The notes beneath the pieces were generated by a model. The model was not told where the DNA came from and searched no databases. It saw only the letters and a list, made by a program, of their open reading frames with translations. DNA of 64,000 nt. It comes from Pinirhizobacter sp036499745 (GTDB lineage Bacteria; Pseudomonadota; Gammaproteobacteria; Xanthomonadales; Rhodanobacteraceae). Below are positions 54,252 through 63,895 of the stretch, one piece after another. Location of the stretch: positions 94,046 through 158,045 of the forward strand of contig NZ_DASYDG010000045.1 in assembly GCF_036499745.1 (NCBI RefSeq). Direction: 5' to 3'. Numbering within the stretch: position 1 is the stretch's first letter; every line of letters starts with the position of its first letter. The position numbers and the translations under genes are program-made.

Positions 54252-55568
54252 ATGAGCCAAAAAGCCAGTCCCCTCGCCCGCCGCATCCTCGTTGGCCTGC
54301 TCGCCGGCATCGTTGCAGGCCTCGCCACCCTTGTCCTGGGCCACTTCCACCCCCCGGCGCTGGCCTTCATGCAACGGGTAGCCACGGAAGTACTCGACCC
54401 CTTTGGCCAGGTGTTCCTGCGGTTATTGTTCTTCGTCATCGTGCCCCTGGTGTTCGCGTCACTGGCCTCGGGAGTTGCCCAGCTGGGCCGGCTCGACCGC
54501 TTAGGTCCCCTGGCCGGGCGCACCTTCGGCCTGTTCGTCGCCAACATGTGTGTCGCGGTATTGCTGGGCCTGTTGATGATGAACCTGCTCGAACCCGGGC
54601 ATTTCCTCAACGCCGATACGCGCGCCAGCCTGGTGCGCCAATACAGCGGTACCTCGGCCGGCCTGATGCAGACCCGTGCGGCGCAGCCAGCCCTCAACGC
54701 CGCCACCCTGGTGGACATGTTCATGCCGCGCAACCTGCTTGGCGCGGTGGTGGGCAACGACCGCAATCGCCTGGGCGACGTGCTGCCATTGATCGTCTTC
54801 GCCATCCTGGTGGGCGCGGCTGCCACGCAGCTGGTGGCCCAGGCGCGCACCCAGGTGCTGGGCGCGCTTGAAACGGTAGCCGCGCTCATGACCCGCGTGG
54901 TCGACTTCGCGCTGAAACTTGCGCCCTATGCGGTGCCGGCGATGATCTACAGCGTGGTGGTGAAGGTGGGCGTGGATATCCTTGTCACGCTGTCGCTGTT
55001 CGTCGCCGGGTGCGCGGCGGCCCTGCTGGTGCATCTGTTCGGCACCATGTCGCTGTGGTTGAAGTTTTTTGCCGGGCGCTCGCCACTGGGCTTCTTCCGG
55101 CAGATCCGGCCCGTATTGATCACGGCGTTTTCCACCAGTTCCAGCAGTGCATGCCTTCCCGCATCGCTGGCCGTGGCCCGTGAGGAATTGAAGCTCCCCC
55201 CGAGCGTGGCGGGCTTCGTGCTGCCATTGGGCGCCACCATGAACATGAGCGGCACGGCCTTGTTCGAAGGCTGCGTGGTGCTGTTCGTGGCGCAGGCCTT
55301 CGGGGTGGAACTGTCGCTGGCCCAACAAGCCGTGCTGATGGTCCTGGCGGTCATTTCCGCCGTGGCCGTAGCCGGCATTCCCGGAGGTTCACTGCCACTC
55401 ATTGCCGGCTTGCTGGTGAGCTTCGGCATTCCCGCCGAGGGCATCGGCATCGTACTTGGTGTCGACCGCCTGCTCGACATGCTGCGAACCACGGTGAATG
55501 TGGGTAGCGATCTTGTTACTGCCAGCGTCGTGGCCGGGCGCCCGGCTGATACCGCGGTACCGACATGA
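54252..55568 (+). CDS. Dicarboxylate/amino acid:cation symporter (DAACS family)
   Basis: A 438-residue inner-membrane carrier of the GltP/DctA type, with about eight helices and two re-entrant hairpins. Conserved parts are FLRLLFFVIVPLVFASLASG, the serine-rich hairpin FSTSSSSACLP, ATMNMSGTALFEG (NMSGT in place of the common NMDGT), AGIPGGSLPL and DRLLDMLRTTVNVGSD. The substrate may be succinate, malate, glutamate or aspartate. The adjacent mdh and aminotransferase genes fit a C4-dicarboxylate or aspartate, but this is only contextual. Confidence 0.92.
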   Translation: MSQKASPLARRILVGLLAGIVAGLATLVLGHFHPPALAFMQRVATEVLDPFGQVFLRLLFFVIVPLVFASLASGVAQLGRLDRLGPLAGRTFGLFVANMCVAVLLGLLMMNLLEPGHFLNADTRASLVRQYSGTSAGLMQTRAAQPALNAATLVDMFMPRNLLGAVVGNDRNRLGDVLPLIVFAILVGAAATQLVAQARTQVLGALETVAALMTRVVDFALKLAPYAVPAMIYSVVVKVGVDILVTLSLFVAGCAAALLVHLFGTMSLWLKFFAGRSPLGFFRQIRPVLITAFSTSSSSACLPASLAVAREELKLPPSVAGFVLPLGATMNMSGTALFEGCVVLFVAQAFGVELSLAQQAVLMVLAVISAVAVAGIPGGSLPLIAGLLVSFGIPAEGIGIVLGVDRLLDMLRTTVNVGSDLVTASVVAGRPADTAVPT

Positions 55569-55570
55569 AA

Positions 55571-55604
55571 AAGGCCGCGCGTCGCTTTACAGACGCGCGG
55601 CCTT
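55571..55604 (-). terminator. Terminator downstream of mdh (minus strand)
   Basis: A 13-base perfect stem, AAGGCCGCGCGTC/GACGCGCGGCCTT, has an eight-base loop. The T run lies on the minus-strand side, 20 bases after the mdh stop. On the plus strand it begins right after the symporter stop but has no T run. Confidence 0.85.
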
Positions 55605-55624
55605 CGTTGACGCCATAAAGCGTT

Positions 55625-56608
55625 TTACTTCTTGAACAGGTGCTCGACACCGGCGCGCTCTTCGCGCAGTTCCTTGTTGGTGGCATCGATGCGGCCCTGC
55701 GAGAACGCATTGACTGGCAGGCCCTGCACGATCGAATACTTGCCACCCTTCACCGTCACCGGGTACCCGAAGATCACACCCGGCTCAATGCCGTAGGAGC
55801 CATCCGACGGGATACCCATCGACACCCAGTCGCCTTCGGCCGTGCCCAGTGCCCAGTCATGCATGTGGTCGATCGCCGCGGACGCCGCGGACGCCGCGGA
55901 CGATGCGCCACGTGCCTTGATGATCGCCGCGCCACGCTGCTGCACGGTGGGGATGAAGTCGTTTTCGTACCACGCCTGGTCGACCTGCTCGAGCGCTGGC
56001 TTGCCGCCGATGGTGGCCTGGTGGAGGTCGGGGTACTGGGTGGAGCTGTGATTGCCCCAGATGGTGACCTTCTTGATATCGGTGGTGTGCTTGCCGGTCT
56101 TCTCCGCCAGCTGCGACAGCGCGCGGTTGTGGTCCAGGCGCACCATTGCGGTGAAGCACTTCGGATCCAGGTCCGGTGCGTTCTGCTGGGCGATCAGTGC
56201 ATTGGTGTTGGCGGGGTTGCCCACTACCAGCACACGCACATCGCGCTTGGCGTGATCGTTCAGGGCCTTGCCCTGTGGGCCGAAGATGGCACCGTTGGCT
56301 TCGAGAAGATCCTTGCGCTCCATGCCGGGGCCGCGCGGACGCGCACCCACCAGAAGGGCGTAGTCGACATCCTTGAAGGCCACGTTGAGGTCATCGGTGG
56401 CCACGACGCCTGCGAGCGTCGGGAAGGCGCAGTCGTTCAGCTCCATCACCACGCCCTGCAGCGAAGGCAGCGCCGGGGTGATTTCCAACAGGTGCAGGAT
56501 CACCGGCTGGTCCGGACCGAGCATGTCGCCGGCGGCAATGCGGAAAAGGAGGGCATAACCGATCTGGCCGGCAGCGCCGGTCACGGCAACACGTACGGGA
56601 GCTTTCAT
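55625..56608 (-). CDS. mdh: Malate dehydrogenase
   Basis: A 327-residue NAD enzyme of the TCA cycle, of the cytosolic-type subgroup found in Xanthomonadales. The nucleotide site is VTGAAGQIGYALLFRIA; the substrate arginines are in GARPRGPGMERKDLL; the catalytic pair is in MVRLDHNRAL and IWGNHSSTQYPD. Residues 231-242 (ASSAASAASAAI) are encoded by a 9-base tandem repeat of three copies (55875-55901), a conserved stretch of the family made more repetitive here. It is followed by a terminator. The aminotransferase gene lies 27 bases upstream on the same strand. Confidence 0.98.
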   Translation of the reverse strand: MKAPVRVAVTGAAGQIGYALLFRIAAGDMLGPDQPVILHLLEITPALPSLQGVVMELNDCAFPTLAGVVATDDLNVAFKDVDYALLVGARPRGPGMERKDLLEANGAIFGPQGKALNDHAKRDVRVLVVGNPANTNALIAQQNAPDLDPKCFTAMVRLDHNRALSQLAEKTGKHTTDIKKVTIWGNHSSTQYPDLHQATIGGKPALEQVDQAWYENDFIPTVQQRGAAIIKARGASSAASAASAAIDHMHDWALGTAEGDWVSMGIPSDGSYGIEPGVIFGYPVTVKGGKYSIVQGLPVNAFSQGRIDATNKELREERAGVEHLFKK

Positions 56609-56635
56609 GGGGGATGACTCCTAACAGTCGATGGT

Positions 56636-57835
56636 TCAGTGAAGTTCGGCAAAGAACTCGGCGATCCGGGCCATACCCTGGTCGAGCCGGTCGTCGGGAC
56701 AGGAATAGGAAATACGCAATGCGCGCGGCTCGCCGAAAGCAGAACCCGGCACGCAGGCCACGCCCTTGGCCTCCAGCAGCGCCGCGCAGAACTCAATATC
56801 GTTGTCGATGCGCGTGCTTCCATGGCTTTTGCCAAAGGCGACGGAGATATCGGGGAAGGCGTAGAACGCACCTTGCGGACGCGGGCAATGCACCCCGGGG
56901 ATGGCCACCAGCGCCGCATGCACGCGATCGCGTTTGGCGGCGAACTCGCCGGCCTTCTGCCGGGGGACGTCCTGCGGACCGGAAAGGGCCGCGACCGCCG
57001 CGGCCGACACCACTTCGGGCAGGTTGGTGATGTGATTGGAGTTCATCGTGGTGACAGCGCGCGCCACTGACTCAGGCGCGGCGATGAAGCCCACGCGCCA
57101 GCCAGGCATGCCGTAGGTCTTGGACAGCGAATCGACGAAGATCACGCGGTCTTTGAGTTCCGGACGGGCATGGACGAAGTTGTGGTAGCCGACGTCGTCG
57201 TACACCATCGTGTTGTAGATGTCGTCGGTGATCACCCAGGTGTCGGGGTAGTTGGCAATGACATCGGCAAGCGCCGTGATTTCTTCCTTCGTGTACACCA
57301 TGCCCGTCGGGTTGGACGGATTGTTGAACAGGAATACACGCGGCTTGCGGGCCAGGGCTTCATCCAGCTGGGCCGGGGTGAGCTTGTAGTTCCGCTCTGG
57401 CGGACAGGGCAGCAGGTTGATCTTCGCGCCGACGATCTCAGCGATGTCGACGTAGCTGGTCCAGTAGGGCGTAGGGAAGGTGATCTCGTCGCCCTCGTCC
57501 AGCAGGGCCTCGGCCAGGTTGTACAGGATGTGCTTGGCGCCGACGCCGGTGCATATGTTGGTGCGGGTATAGCCGGTAAGCCCCAGCGCCTGTATGTGTC
57601 CCAGGAAGGCGTCGAGCACGGCATCAGCGCCGCGGTTGCTGCCGTACTGGCCTGAATCGGTGTCCAGCGCCTTACGGGCGGCGTCGTACACATGCGCGCC
57701 GGGCAGGAAATTGGGCACGCCGATCGAGAAATTGACGATATCGCGGCCTTCGGCCCTGAGCTTCTTCGCCTTTTCGGCGATGACCATGATGGCGCTGGGT
57801 TTGGCGCGTCCGATTCGCTGGGCAAGCTGCGGCAT
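56636..57835 (-). CDS. Class I aminotransferase, probable aspartate aminotransferase
   Basis: A 399-residue PLP enzyme. The PLP lysine is in DSLSKTYGMPGWRVGF. Other signatures are FSIGVPNFLPGAHVYDAA, FNNPSNPTGMVY and the substrate-binding Arg in ALRISYSCPDDRL. It most resembles the AspC/AatA group (aspartate plus 2-oxoglutarate to oxaloacetate plus glutamate), but alanine or tyrosine aminotransferase activity cannot be excluded. The neighbouring mdh would interconvert the oxaloacetate, and only 27 bases separate the two genes, so co-transcription is likely. Confidence 0.9.
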   Translation of the reverse strand: MPQLAQRIGRAKPSAIMVIAEKAKKLRAEGRDIVNFSIGVPNFLPGAHVYDAARKALDTDSGQYGSNRGADAVLDAFLGHIQALGLTGYTRTNICTGVGAKHILYNLAEALLDEGDEITFPTPYWTSYVDIAEIVGAKINLLPCPPERNYKLTPAQLDEALARKPRVFLFNNPSNPTGMVYTKEEITALADVIANYPDTWVITDDIYNTMVYDDVGYHNFVHARPELKDRVIFVDSLSKTYGMPGWRVGFIAAPESVARAVTTMNSNHITNLPEVVSAAAVAALSGPQDVPRQKAGEFAAKRDRVHAALVAIPGVHCPRPQGAFYAFPDISVAFGKSHGSTRIDNDIEFCAALLEAKGVACVPGSAFGEPRALRISYSCPDDRLDQGMARIAEFFAELH

Positions 57836-57953
57836 GCGGGTACTCGTTCGTGGGCAACGGAAGGGGCAAAGCCCAAGAATTTTATCACGGGTGGCAGACT
57901 TCCCGCCCCGGCCGGGTGCATGATGCGGCTACACCAACCAACGGGGAGCGGCT

Positions 57954-58205
57954 ATGCACTGGCTTTGGGCATTCCTGATCGGCCTTGTCGTGGGCATCAT
58001 TGCCAAGTTTCTGGTGCCGGGGAAAGATCCGGGTGGCTTCATCATCACCGGCTTGCTGGGTATCGCAGGCTCGCTGCTGGCCGGCTGGGCCGGACAGCAG
58101 ATGGGCTGGTATGGGCCGGATGATTCGGCCGGCTTCATCGCCTCGGTGGTCGGGGCCATCGTGTTGCTGCTGATCTGGCGGATGTTCCGGCGCCGCACGG
58201 CCTGA
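57954..58205 (+). CDS. GlsB/YeaQ/YmgE family small membrane protein
   Basis: 83 residues with three membrane segments: WLWAFLIGLVVGIIAKFLV, FIITGLLGIAGSLLAGWAG and FIASVVGAIVLLLIW. The glycine-rich PGKDPGGFIITGLLGIAGS is the family signature (transglycosylase-associated). These proteins are often stress-induced; the biochemical role is unknown. GGGGAG sits five bases before the ATG. Confidence 0.92.
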   Translation: MHWLWAFLIGLVVGIIAKFLVPGKDPGGFIITGLLGIAGSLLAGWAGQQMGWYGPDDSAGFIASVVGAIVLLLIWRMFRRRTA

Positions 58206-58230
58206 CCGGCCGTCGGATTGGCAAGGAAAA

Positions 58231-58255
58231 GAGGGCCGCGCCATGCGCGGCCCTC
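58231..58255 (-). terminator. Terminator downstream of yidB-like gene
   Basis: An 11-base stem, GAGGGCCGCGC/GCGCGGCCCTC, has a three-base loop. TTTT follows on the minus strand, 14 bases past the minus-strand gene. Confidence 0.8.
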
Positions 58256-58268
58256 CTGGTTTTCCTCT

Positions 58269-58727
58269 CTAGCCGAACACCTTCCCGGCCAGCCCACTCA
58301 GGGCCGACGTATCGAAACCGCCGGACGGTTGTTCAGGCACCTGGCCTTGCGGTGTGAGGTGATCCACCGCCTGCGGCAGAACGCCGGAAAGCTTCGCCAT
58401 CAGTTCATCCGGGCTGGTGCCCATTTTGGCGGCCGCTTCCTGCACCAGGTTGCCCAGCCCCCCGCCCTGCAGGGCCTGGGAAAGTTGGTCCGGCGCGACC
58501 GGCTGGTTTTCGCCGGTGCCCACCCAGGATTGGGCGGCTCCGCCCAGGCCGTGCTGCTGGAGCATGCTCACCAGCCCGCCCACGCCCCCGGCCTTGCTAA
58601 GCAGGGCGGCGGCCACGGCCATCAGGCCACCGCCACCCAACGCCGATCCCAATCCGCCGCCGTTGCTGCCGTTGCCGGCATTGCCCGCGGCGCCCTGGCC
58701 ACCAAGCAATTCATCGAGCAGACCCAT
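58269..58727 (-). CDS. yidB: YidB family protein (DUF937)
   Basis: 152 residues. A Gly/Asn-rich opening (MGLLDELLGGQGAAGNAGNG) is followed by helices with GGVGGLVSMLQQHGLGGAAQ, SWVGTGENQPVAPDQLSQAL and KMGTSPDELMAKLSGVLPQ, typical of YidB. No signal peptide is evident. The function is unknown in the family. It is likely a single-gene unit, with its own terminator. Confidence 0.88.
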   Translation of the reverse strand: MGLLDELLGGQGAAGNAGNGSNGGGLGSALGGGGLMAVAAALLSKAGGVGGLVSMLQQHGLGGAAQSWVGTGENQPVAPDQLSQALQGGGLGNLVQEAAAKMGTSPDELMAKLSGVLPQAVDHLTPQGQVPEQPSGGFDTSALSGLAGKVFG

Positions 58728-58823
58728 GTCGTATCTCCCGTGAAAGCCCCCCAGCCTGGGGAGCGTATACCCGGCAGATGACGGTTAGCCACCGCTTTCG
58801 ATGGGCCCATCCGGCACTACTTT

Positions 58824-59330
<507 letters not shown>

Positions 59331-59433
59331 GGGGTGTCCTTCGGTGTCCTTGGAATGACCGCCACGGGGCATGGCGGGCTGCAATGGGGGCCAGAGCATA
59401 CCCGACCGGACGTGGGGGGACCGTCCACGGGAT

Positions 59434-61143
59434 TCAACCGGACACGAGCGCCAGGTGGGCGGCGGTGAGTTTCCCAGGTCCGCGTGGCTGGGCAGCGGCC
59501 GGCACGGCATCCTCCGGCAGAGCCCTGCCCGTGGCCAGATGCGCCCAGAGCCGGTCCAGCGCAGCGTAGCCATAGGGAAGAAGCGGTATGTAGCGATCGC
59601 CGAACTCCGGAAATGCCAGGAAGGCATCGAAATGCTGGGCATGGGGCACGCGCCAGTACACGGGCGAACGGCCGGAGGCGCGCAACCAGGCTACGTAGGG
59701 ATCGGCACTGAAGGTGGCCGGGACCAGACCGTCGGCAGCGCCTTGGACCACGATCACCGGCAAGCCTTCGGCGGGAAGGCCCGCCCGCGTGGCATCGACC
59801 GAGCGGCGCAGTTTCGCAGCATCCGGCGATGTCCCATCCCACAAGGCACGAAGCCCCTGCTCGCCCGGCAGGTTGATGTCCGCGCCGGGCATGATGCCGC
59901 CGAGCATGGCCACACCAGGGCCAGGCGGGACGCCACTGGCGTCGGACCACCAGGTAGGTCGCAATGCCGGCATCGTGTTGCGGAAAACAAAGCCGCAGGG
60001 CATGCGATCGGGCGGGCACCGCAGATATGACGATGCGTATGTCGCGCCCAATGCACGCCAAAGATCCAGCGATGTGGACGATGCCGCCGTGGCCACCGCT
60101 TCATCGCGCCAGCCGCTCGACCGCAATCGCGCCAGTGCATCGGCCGCTTGCGCCGCCGGCGTACCCCCATCGACCAGGCCAAGGGCGCGCAGGCTGGCGC
60201 CACGGGCGATCCATGGCAAGGGCGCAGCGCCCATGGCCCGGGCGAATGGCACGCTGGCGAACTGCGGCGAGGCAAGCGCGCAAGGCAACAACAGGGCGGC
60301 TTCGGTGGCGTAGTCGTACAAAGGCCGGCCACGCCCGGACATGTGGATATTGGGCTCTAGCGCAACCACGCCGGACAGGACACCGTCGGCATCGTCGCCG
60401 GCGGCGCGCAACACCGCGCCGCCTCCGTTGGAAAGGCCGGTGGCGATGATTTTTGTGTTGGCCGGGGTGAACGGGGCGAGATGCGGATAGGCGCGATCGA
60501 GCATCGCCAGGCCAAAACGTGCCGCGGCCAGTACATGGCGTCCCCAGTCGGCCTCGGGATTGTCCTGCGAGTGGGCATGCTTGATGCCAAGGCCGTCCAG
60601 CGGGCTCAAACCTTCCACCGCGAATTCCAGCGGCGCCTCGCCCATGCGTGCACGACGCCCGTCCAGGGCCACGCCGCTCATGTCCGCCGGATCGAAATAC
60701 CCCGCCCCGGCGCCCTTGTCCGTGTAGGCCACGGCGAAACCGCGGGGCAACGCCCAACCACCAGCCAGGGCGATCGCGCCATAAACGCCGCGCGACCCAG
60801 ACGAAGGCGCCACCACCAGGCAGCGTGCCTTTTCGTCGAATGCATCGGGTGCCTGCAATAGCACGCGATGCGGAAAATGTGCTCCATCGAGGGTATCGAA
60901 GGCGGTGAATTCACGCCCGGGCACGTCCGGCACGGCGCCATAGACCTCGCCGAACCCGCCCAGCACGCCGAAGTCGGCAATGCCCTTCCAGCTCGACTGG
61001 ATGGCCCGGCGGCGCAATTCCAACGATGTGGGATTGTTGGGATGGGCGCACGAGGGCACCAGGCCCACCAGACCCGCCAGACCCATCCCGGCACTGAGCA
61101 GGTCATCGCCGTGCCGGTGATCGGTGACGCGGATCTCCGGCAT
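59434..61143 (-). CDS. D-(-)-3-hydroxybutyrate oligomer hydrolase
   Basis: A 569-residue alpha/beta hydrolase that cuts short 3-hydroxybutyrate chains left by PHB breakdown. The nucleophile is Ser238 in ATGLSNGGGAVL, the family's lipase-like box. APSSGSRGVYGAIALAGGWA and YTDKGAGAGYF are typical. No signal peptide is evident at the chosen start (ATG 61143, GGAAG about seven bases upstream), so it would act in the cytoplasm, unlike secreted versions. No PHB depolymerase or synthase gene is nearby. Confidence 0.9.
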   Translation of the reverse strand: MPEIRVTDHRHGDDLLSAGMGLAGLVGLVPSCAHPNNPTSLELRRRAIQSSWKGIADFGVLGGFGEVYGAVPDVPGREFTAFDTLDGAHFPHRVLLQAPDAFDEKARCLVVAPSSGSRGVYGAIALAGGWALPRGFAVAYTDKGAGAGYFDPADMSGVALDGRRARMGEAPLEFAVEGLSPLDGLGIKHAHSQDNPEADWGRHVLAAARFGLAMLDRAYPHLAPFTPANTKIIATGLSNGGGAVLRAAGDDADGVLSGVVALEPNIHMSGRGRPLYDYATEAALLLPCALASPQFASVPFARAMGAAPLPWIARGASLRALGLVDGGTPAAQAADALARLRSSGWRDEAVATAASSTSLDLWRALGATYASSYLRCPPDRMPCGFVFRNTMPALRPTWWSDASGVPPGPGVAMLGGIMPGADINLPGEQGLRALWDGTSPDAAKLRRSVDATRAGLPAEGLPVIVVQGAADGLVPATFSADPYVAWLRASGRSPVYWRVPHAQHFDAFLAFPEFGDRYIPLLPYGYAALDRLWAHLATGRALPEDAVPAAAQPRGPGKLTAAHLALVSG

Positions 61144-61247
61144 GCCGGCTTCCTTTCGATGGGGGAAGATCACGATAACCGGTGGGGCCGGCGGCGGCGA
61201 TAGGACAGCTATCGTTAACAATTCATGCGGATGCCACCGATTGGCCG

Positions 61248-61253
61248 TATACT
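61248..61253 (+). promoter_or_regulatory. Probable -10 box of typA
   Basis: TATACT lies 55 bases before the typA ATG, in the divergent gap. No convincing -35 is seen. Confidence 0.4.
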
Positions 61254-61308
61254 AGGCGGCTTCCTTAACCACGAAAGGTGCTCCGGCCACGAGCCGGGGG
61301 GTCCGGGT

Positions 61309-63138
61309 ATGTCCATCGAAAAACTGCGCAATATCGCCATCGTCGCCCACGTCGACCATGGCAAGACGACCCTCGTCGACCAGCTGCTCAAGCAGTCCGG
61401 CACGCTCGCTGAGCGCACCGTGCTTGCCGAGCGCGTGATGGACTCCAACGACCAGGAAAAGGAACGTGGCATCACGATCCTTGCCAAGAACACCGCCATC
61501 AGGTGGCGCGACAACCGCATCAACATCGTCGATACCCCGGGCCATGCCGACTTCGGCGGTGAGGTCGAGCGCGTGCTGTCGATGGTCGACTCGGTGCTGA
61601 TCCTGGTCGACGCCCTGGACGGCCCGATGCCGCAGACCCGCTTCGTCACCAGCAAGGCCTTCGCCATGGGCTTCAGGCCCATCGTGGTGGTGAACAAGGT
61701 CGACCGTCCCGGCGCCCGCCCGGACTGGGTCGTCGACCAGGTGTTCGACCTGTTCGACAAGCTCGGCGCCACCAACGAACAGCTGGATTTCCCCATCGTC
61801 TACGCTTCGGCGCTCAATGGTTACGCCAGCCTGGATTCGGAAGTCCGCGAAGGCGACATGACCCCGCTGTACGAAGCGATCATGCAGCACGTGTCCAAGC
61901 CCGACGTTAACCCCGACGGCCCGTTCCAGATGCGCATCAGCCAGCTGGACTACAACAGCTTCGTCGGCCTGATCGGCATCGGCCGCATCCAGCGCGGCAA
62001 GATCAAGAAGAACATGCCCGTCAGCGTCGTCGGCCCGGACGGCAAGAAGCGCCAGGGCAAGGTGTTGCAGGTGCTTGGCTTCATGGGTCTTGAGCGCCTC
62101 GAGGTCGAAGAGGCCGAGGCCGGCGACATCGTGGCCATTTCCGGCATCCAGGAATTGGGCATTTCCGACACCGTCTGCGCCCTGGACTCCCCCGAGGCCC
62201 TTCCGGCACTCACCGTCGACCAGCCGACCATCAGCATGACCTTCCAGGTGAACAATTCCCCGTTCGCCGGCAACAAGGATCTCTCCGGCGGCAAGTTCAT
62301 CACCAGCCGCCAGCTGCGTGAGCGCCTGGAGCGCGAAAGGCTGCACAACGTGGCCCTGAAGGTGGAAGAAGGTTCCGATCCGGATAAATTCCTGGTCTCC
62401 GGCCGTGGCGAACTGCATCTTTCGGTGCTGATCGAGAACATGCGCCGCGAAGGCTATGAACTGGCCGTGTCCCGCCCGGAAGTCATCATCAAGGAAATCG
62501 ACGGCGAGCTGAAGGAGCCGGTCGAGCAGCTGGTGATCGACATCGAGGAGCAGCACCAGGGCGGCGTGATGGAAAAGCTCGGCATTCGCAAGGGCCAGCT
62601 GAAGAACATGGAGCCCGACGGCAAGGGCCGCGTGCGCCTGGATTACATGATCCCGGCGCGTGGCCTGATCGGCTTCCAGAACGAGTTCAAGACGCTCACC
62701 CAGGGCTCGGGCCTGCTCTCGCACGTGTTCGACCACTACGGCCCGAAGGAAACCGGCGCCATCGCCAAGCGCCAGAACGGCGTGATGATCGCCAATGCAC
62801 CGGGCGCTACTCCTGCCTACTCGCTGGGGCCGCTGGAAGATCGCGGCAAGCTGTTCGCTGCCGAAGGCGACAACGTGTACGAAGGCCAGCTGATCGGCAT
62901 CCACGCCAAGGACAACGACCTCACCGTCAATGCCATCAAGACCAAGCCGCTGACCAACATGCGCGCCTCAGGCAAGGACGACGCCATCAAGCTCACCCCG
63001 GCGATCAAGTTCTCGCTGGAGCAGGCCCTCGACTTCATCGAGGACGATGAGCTGGTGGAAGTGACCCCGAAGGAAATTCGCCTGCGCAAGAGGCACCTGA
63101 CGGAAAACGACCGCAAGCAGGCCTCGCGCAAGGGTTGA
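61309..63138 (+). CDS. typA: Translational GTPase TypA/BipA
   Basis: A 609-residue ribosome-binding GTPase related to EF-G that helps 50S assembly and stress or cold adaptation. The G domain starts at once after the ATG (IEKLRNIAIVAHVDHGKTTL), with DSNDQEKERGITI, DTPGHADFGGEVERVLSMVD and VVNKVDRPGARPDWVVDQVF. Domains II, III, V and the unique C-terminal domain follow (VEQLVIDIEEQHQGGVMEKL, RGLIGFQNEFKT). The full frame opens 28 codons earlier, but MSIEKLRN is the family start. Confidence 0.98.
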   Translation: MSIEKLRNIAIVAHVDHGKTTLVDQLLKQSGTLAERTVLAERVMDSNDQEKERGITILAKNTAIRWRDNRINIVDTPGHADFGGEVERVLSMVDSVLILVDALDGPMPQTRFVTSKAFAMGFRPIVVVNKVDRPGARPDWVVDQVFDLFDKLGATNEQLDFPIVYASALNGYASLDSEVREGDMTPLYEAIMQHVSKPDVNPDGPFQMRISQLDYNSFVGLIGIGRIQRGKIKKNMPVSVVGPDGKKRQGKVLQVLGFMGLERLEVEEAEAGDIVAISGIQELGISDTVCALDSPEALPALTVDQPTISMTFQVNNSPFAGNKDLSGGKFITSRQLRERLERERLHNVALKVEEGSDPDKFLVSGRGELHLSVLIENMRREGYELAVSRPEVIIKEIDGELKEPVEQLVIDIEEQHQGGVMEKLGIRKGQLKNMEPDGKGRVRLDYMIPARGLIGFQNEFKTLTQGSGLLSHVFDHYGPKETGAIAKRQNGVMIANAPGATPAYSLGPLEDRGKLFAAEGDNVYEGQLIGIHAKDNDLTVNAIKTKPLTNMRASGKDDAIKLTPAIKFSLEQALDFIEDDELVEVTPKEIRLRKRHLTENDRKQASRKG

Positions 63139-63160
63139 TCCCGACCCTGGCGTGACAGGA

Positions 63161-63188
63161 AAAAACCCGGCATTGCCGGGTTTTTTTT
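63161..63188 (+). terminator. Rho-independent terminator of typA
   Basis: An 11-base stem, AAAAACCCGGC/GCCGGGTTTTT, with an ATT loop leads into a run of eight or more T, 22 bases after the stop. Confidence 0.95.
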
Positions 63189-63208
63189 ATTCCCGCTACC
63201 ATGGGCCG

Positions 63209-63895
63209 ATGCCAACATCCCCCACCGAAGTATTGCTCTCTTGGAGTGGCGGCAAGGATTGCCTGATGACCTTGCAGCGCCTGAGGGGTGACCCATCGTG
63301 GCGCGTGGTGGGTTTACTCACCACGGTCAACCGTAACTTCCAGCGCATTGCCATGCACGGCGTGCGTCGGGATGTCCTGGAAGCACAAGCCCGGGCGCTG
63401 GGCCTTCCGCTGGTGGTAGCCGAACTCGACTGGCCTTCGAGCAACGATGCCTATGAGGCGGCCTTCGCCGCAGCGCTGATTGAAGCCCGGACGCGCTGGC
63501 CGGGTCTTCGGCACATCGCCTTCGGCGACTTGTTCCTTGAGGATGTCCGGGCGTATCGGCAGAAGCAGCTCGCGCCGCTCGGCTGGGAAGGTGTCTTCCC
63601 GCTCTGGGGCGAAGACACTGCCGCACTGGCCCATCGTTTCGTTGCCGAGGGCCACCGTGCCAGCCTTTGTTGCGTGGACACGCAACAACTGCATGGCCGT
63701 TTCGCCGGCCATTCCTTCGATGCCCGCCTGCTGGCATCCTTGCCCGAGAGCGCAGATCCCTGCGGTGAACGTGGCGAGTTCCATACATTGAGCTTCGGCG
63801 GCCCTCTTTTCGAGCACGATCTTCCGTTGCGCCAGGGCGAATCGGTGATGCGCGACGAACGCTTCCGCTATTGCGACTTCATTCTCGATGACTGA
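63209..63895 (+). CDS. PP-loop ATPase, diphthine-ammonia ligase family (DUF71)
   Basis: A 228-residue N-type ATP pyrophosphatase. The PP-loop is LLSWSGGKDCLMTLQRL, near the N-terminus. HIAFGDLFLEDVRAYRQKQL and GGRGEFHT-like sequence (here CGERGEFHTLSF) are family marks. The eukaryotic relative Dph6 amidates diphthine, which bacteria lack, so the bacterial substrate is unknown. The start is about 20 bases after the typA terminator. Its last eight bases overlap the next gene. Confidence 0.88.
   Translation: MPTSPTEVLLSWSGGKDCLMTLQRLRGDPSWRVVGLLTTVNRNFQRIAMHGVRRDVLEAQARALGLPLVVAELDWPSSNDAYEAAFAAALIEARTRWPGLRHIAFGDLFLEDVRAYRQKQLAPLGWEGVFPLWGEDTAALAHRFVAEGHRASLCCVDTQQLHGRFAGHSFDARLLASLPESADPCGERGEFHTLSFGGPLFEHDLPLRQGESVMRDERFRYCDFILDD

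Noticed and set aside
61252..62904. 550-codon minus-strand frame
   Set aside because: It lies fully antisense to typA, whose protein is unmistakable.
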